From Kazachstania africana CBS 2517 (taxonomy: Eukaryota; Ascomycota; Saccharomycetes; Saccharomycetales; Saccharomycetaceae), in assembly GCF_000304475.1 (NCBI RefSeq), contig NC_018940.1:186001-250000 (forward strand): 64,000 nt of DNA, given 5' to 3'. The position numbers were made by a program, and so were the translations under genes. Each line of letters opens with the position of its first letter. Positions within the stretch are counted from its first letter, which is position 1. Below are positions 61,849-64,000 of the stretch, one piece after another. Below the pieces are notes generated by a model. That model made no database searches and was not told the DNA's origin. It was given only the letters and a program-made list of their open reading frames with translations.

Positions 61849-64000
61849 ATGGAACATCCAAGAACTCATTCTGTAGCTGCTACTGCTAATACTCCCTCAA
61901 ATACGAGATCGTCCTCTATAGCTTCTTCCAAGAATAATCCAAGTTCTTCTTCTTCGTCGAAGGATTCTGGTGCCGCAACCGGTGCATCTACCACAGCAAC
62001 GACCGAGAACACTCAAGATATGGCTCTACATCACTCTATTCCATCGGATATTGAAGATATGGATGTCGATCAAGAATCTACCTCCGTGGAATCATGTATA
62101 GATCCAAAGACAAAGCAACCAAATATGAGCAACTGTCCGTCTTCCGCCTCCACTCAGAATCATGATGAAAATGTCTTTGATAATGCAAGTATGAGCAATA
62201 CTAACGCCACTATCTCTTCTTCACAACATCGTGATGATACTACGGGTCATAATATCATGTTACCACAGTTCGTCTCTATGAAAGACTACACTGAGGGATT
62301 TTCAAACAGAGATCAGTTTAATACAGGTACTGTTACCCCTTCAATGAATGACAATAATCAGAATAGAAATGGTAGCAATATTTTTAAACCTTTTGATACC
62401 AAAACTGGTCAATTTTTAAAATCTGAAAATACTCTCGCATCTCCTTCTTTTGATAGTGGAAAGGACCCAAGAGAAAATAGTTACAACAACAACAATAATA
62501 ATGATAACGTCTACAACCAGCCTGTGCCTATAAAGACCTCAATACAAGATAATAATAATAACATCACAATGAACAGAGCTATAGAAGCTAATCAAATGTT
62601 GCCATCATCCGAACTAAATGAAAATAGACATCCGCATATCATACCATCATTCAAAGTACTATCAAGTATAAAATCAAGATCATATTCCGTACCCACTATT
62701 TTGCATTCATCTTTAAAGAGGTTGACCACTACAAACCATTACGCAAAACTTAATAATAATATAATGAACGCAAGTATCAATAACCATCCAATGAGTCAGC
62801 CATATAGCATCATGAAAAAAAAATCGAATAAGGGCTCTCCATATATTTCGTCTTCAAATAACACTCTATCATCTAACTTGGTCTATTCACCAAACTCGTC
62901 TTTAAAGCGTGCAATTCTTTTAAGTCAACATGTCATCAACACCAACAATAATAACAATAACATTAATAAATTCCTAGAAACCATTACAAAGATTAGATCA
63001 CTAAATAATGGGAATGCAATAGTTACCATTGAAGATAGAATTAACTATATAAAGGCAACTGCTTTACCAGTACCGCTACCGCCTATCAATTTACAATGTT
63101 TAAAAGAAATCGATTTACAAGAGATCGTTAAAAACCCACAATTAAGACACGATATTATTTTTGATCCCTTATTACAATTTAGACCAAATTTGGATGGTGA
63201 ACGTGGAATTAAAAAAAGGCAACTCTCAGATAAATATTGGAATGATGTTGAAAACGAAATTTTCGTATATTTACAAAAACCTGAAGTTTTTCAATATAAT
63301 CATTCTAGATTGGTACCACTGTTCGATACATTAAGAGACGTACTTCTAACAATTGTTCCACAAAAGGAATCACACCAGATTATTAATATATTGGATACGG
63401 AATTGAAAGTTCAAGAATTGGTTAAAGGTTCTTTAAATATCGTGAATTTCTCTGATTGGTTGGCTACTTTATTCAAACATCATTGTGCCCCAATGAGAGA
63501 TTCATGGGTAGATAGAATGAATAATAAATTCAAAGAAGCTGATGCCGAGGGATCGTTGCCAAAATTAGCTGAAGGTCTCAAATTAATTTTCCAAATTTTA
63601 GAAGCCATGAAGTTAGATATTGCCAACCATCAAATAAGACTACTAAGACCTGCATTATTAAGCAATTCTGTAGAATTCGAAAAGCAATATTTCAATTCAT
63701 TAATGAATTCCAAGAAAATTATTTTAAATTCATCCTTGCTTTGGTTTAATAATAAATTCGATGAATACATAACGAAAGAGAAAGAACAAATTACTATACC
63801 TCAAATTTACAGGACGTCTATCAAATCTATAATAAGTTTGTTATCGTGCCGTAAAATGGTTAGGGAATATCCAACTTCTTTATCATTTGACCATGCAAGA
63901 TTGGTTTTATTAAGAGCTGACATTCGTCAAATTGTTTGCCTAATGGTTTGCCGTCTTTTGTTCCAACAACTTGTTGCCAATGATGAGACATTAGATTTAC
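61849..64000 (+). CDS. SOK1: Tcp11-domain protein SOK1 (5' part, cut by the window end)
   Basis: S. cerevisiae Sok1 (901 aa) was found as a multicopy suppressor of protein kinase A loss. From ATG 61849 the frame stays open to the last base, giving 717 codons. Residues 1 to about 390 are low-complexity, rich in Ser, Asn and Thr, with several Asn runs. The Tcp11 domain then begins (LKEIDLQEIVKNPQLRHDIIFDPLLQFRPNLDG, DKYWNDVENE, HCAPMRDSWVD, LRADIRQIVCLMVCRLLF). The stop lies beyond the window. The ATG follows a long A/T-rich leader and is the first in frame. Confidence 0.9.
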   Translation, partial: MEHPRTHSVAATANTPSNTRSSSIASSKNNPSSSSSSKDSGAATGASTTATTENTQDMALHHSIPSDIEDMDVDQESTSVESCIDPKTKQPNMSNCPSSASTQNHDENVFDNASMSNTNATISSSQHRDDTTGHNIMLPQFVSMKDYTEGFSNRDQFNTGTVTPSMNDNNQNRNGSNIFKPFDTKTGQFLKSENTLASPSFDSGKDPRENSYNNNNNNDNVYNQPVPIKTSIQDNNNNITMNRAIEANQMLPSSELNENRHPHIIPSFKVLSSIKSRSYSVPTILHSSLKRLTTTNHYAKLNNNIMNASINNHPMSQPYSIMKKKSNKGSPYISSSNNTLSSNLVYSPNSSLKRAILLSQHVINTNNNNNNINKFLETITKIRSLNNGNAIVTIEDRINYIKATALPVPLPPINLQCLKEIDLQEIVKNPQLRHDIIFDPLLQFRPNLDGERGIKKRQLSDKYWNDVENEIFVYLQKPEVFQYNHSRLVPLFDTLRDVLLTIVPQKESHQIINILDTELKVQELVKGSLNIVNFSDWLATLFKHHCAPMRDSWVDRMNNKFKEADAEGSLPKLAEGLKLIFQILEAMKLDIANHQIRLLRPALLSNSVEFEKQYFNSLMNSKKIILNSSLLWFNNKFDEYITKEKEQITIPQIYRTSIKSIISLLSCRKMVREYPTSLSFDHARLVLLRADIRQIVCLMVCRLLFQQLVANDETLDL

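Overview
This is nuclear DNA of a budding yeast of the family Saccharomycetaceae, from a lineage that went through the ancestral whole-genome duplication (WGD). The evidence is as follows. Nearly every gene is a close relative of a Saccharomyces cerevisiae gene. Histones H3 and H4 read as the standard yeast proteins. The one clear protein-coding intron carries a TACTAAC branch point. The tRNAs, including an intron-containing tRNA-Lys(UUU), are nearly those of S. cerevisiae. Gene order follows several S. cerevisiae blocks but mixes genes that in S. cerevisiae lie on two sister (ohnologous) tracks. I cannot name the species; a Naumovozyma/Kazachstania-type relative is a guess.

Layout. (1) 0.9-3.2 kb: a convergent pair of B-type cyclins, a CLB1/2 type and a CLB5/6 type. 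(2) 3.8-5.3 kb: tRNA-Lys and tRNA-Leu around a repeat-rich stretch that is also a synteny junction. (3) 5.5-32.2 kb: a block matching S. cerevisiae YBR056W-YBR069C and YDR034W-B-YDR046C: a GH5 glucanase-like gene, tRNA-Gln, a CYSTM micro-protein, ARO3, EHD3, AKL1-like kinase, KRS1, one ENA-type ATPase, RSM10, a YDR042C-like gene, a probable snR47 snoRNA, an NRG1/2 repressor, HEM13, RPC11 and a BAP-type amino acid permease. (4) 33.4-50.0 kb: a block matching YPL053C-YPL061W: KTR6-like, LEE1-like, LGE1-like, SUR1, PDR12, GRX5, tRNA-Cys, MFM1/LPE10 and ALD6. (5) 51.9-61.0 kb: a YDL008W-YDL013W / YBR009C-YBR016W mixture: an intron-containing CYSTM gene, SLX5, GRX6/7, APC11, tRNA-Thr, an unrecognised secretory/membrane protein, IPP1, and the divergent histone H3-H4 pair. 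(6) 61.85 kb to the end: the 5' part of SOK1, cut by the window edge.

There is no operon logic; neighbours are linked mainly by shared promoters. The clearest are the divergent H3/H4 pair with several Spt10-like elements, the AKL1/KRS1 pair with four Reb1-type sites, and the CLB5/6 promoter with three MCB boxes. The observations most worth checking are: the unannotated C/D snoRNA at 23.2 kb, whose guide obeys the D'+5 rule for the 25S A2220 region; the membrane protein at 57.5 kb with a near-consensus URS1; paired perfect hairpins between the ENA gene and RSM10; the repeat-rich junction at 4.0-5.1 kb; and a 4-kb gene-free gap between NRG and HEM13. I found no phage, CRISPR, transposon-coding or otherwise alien system.
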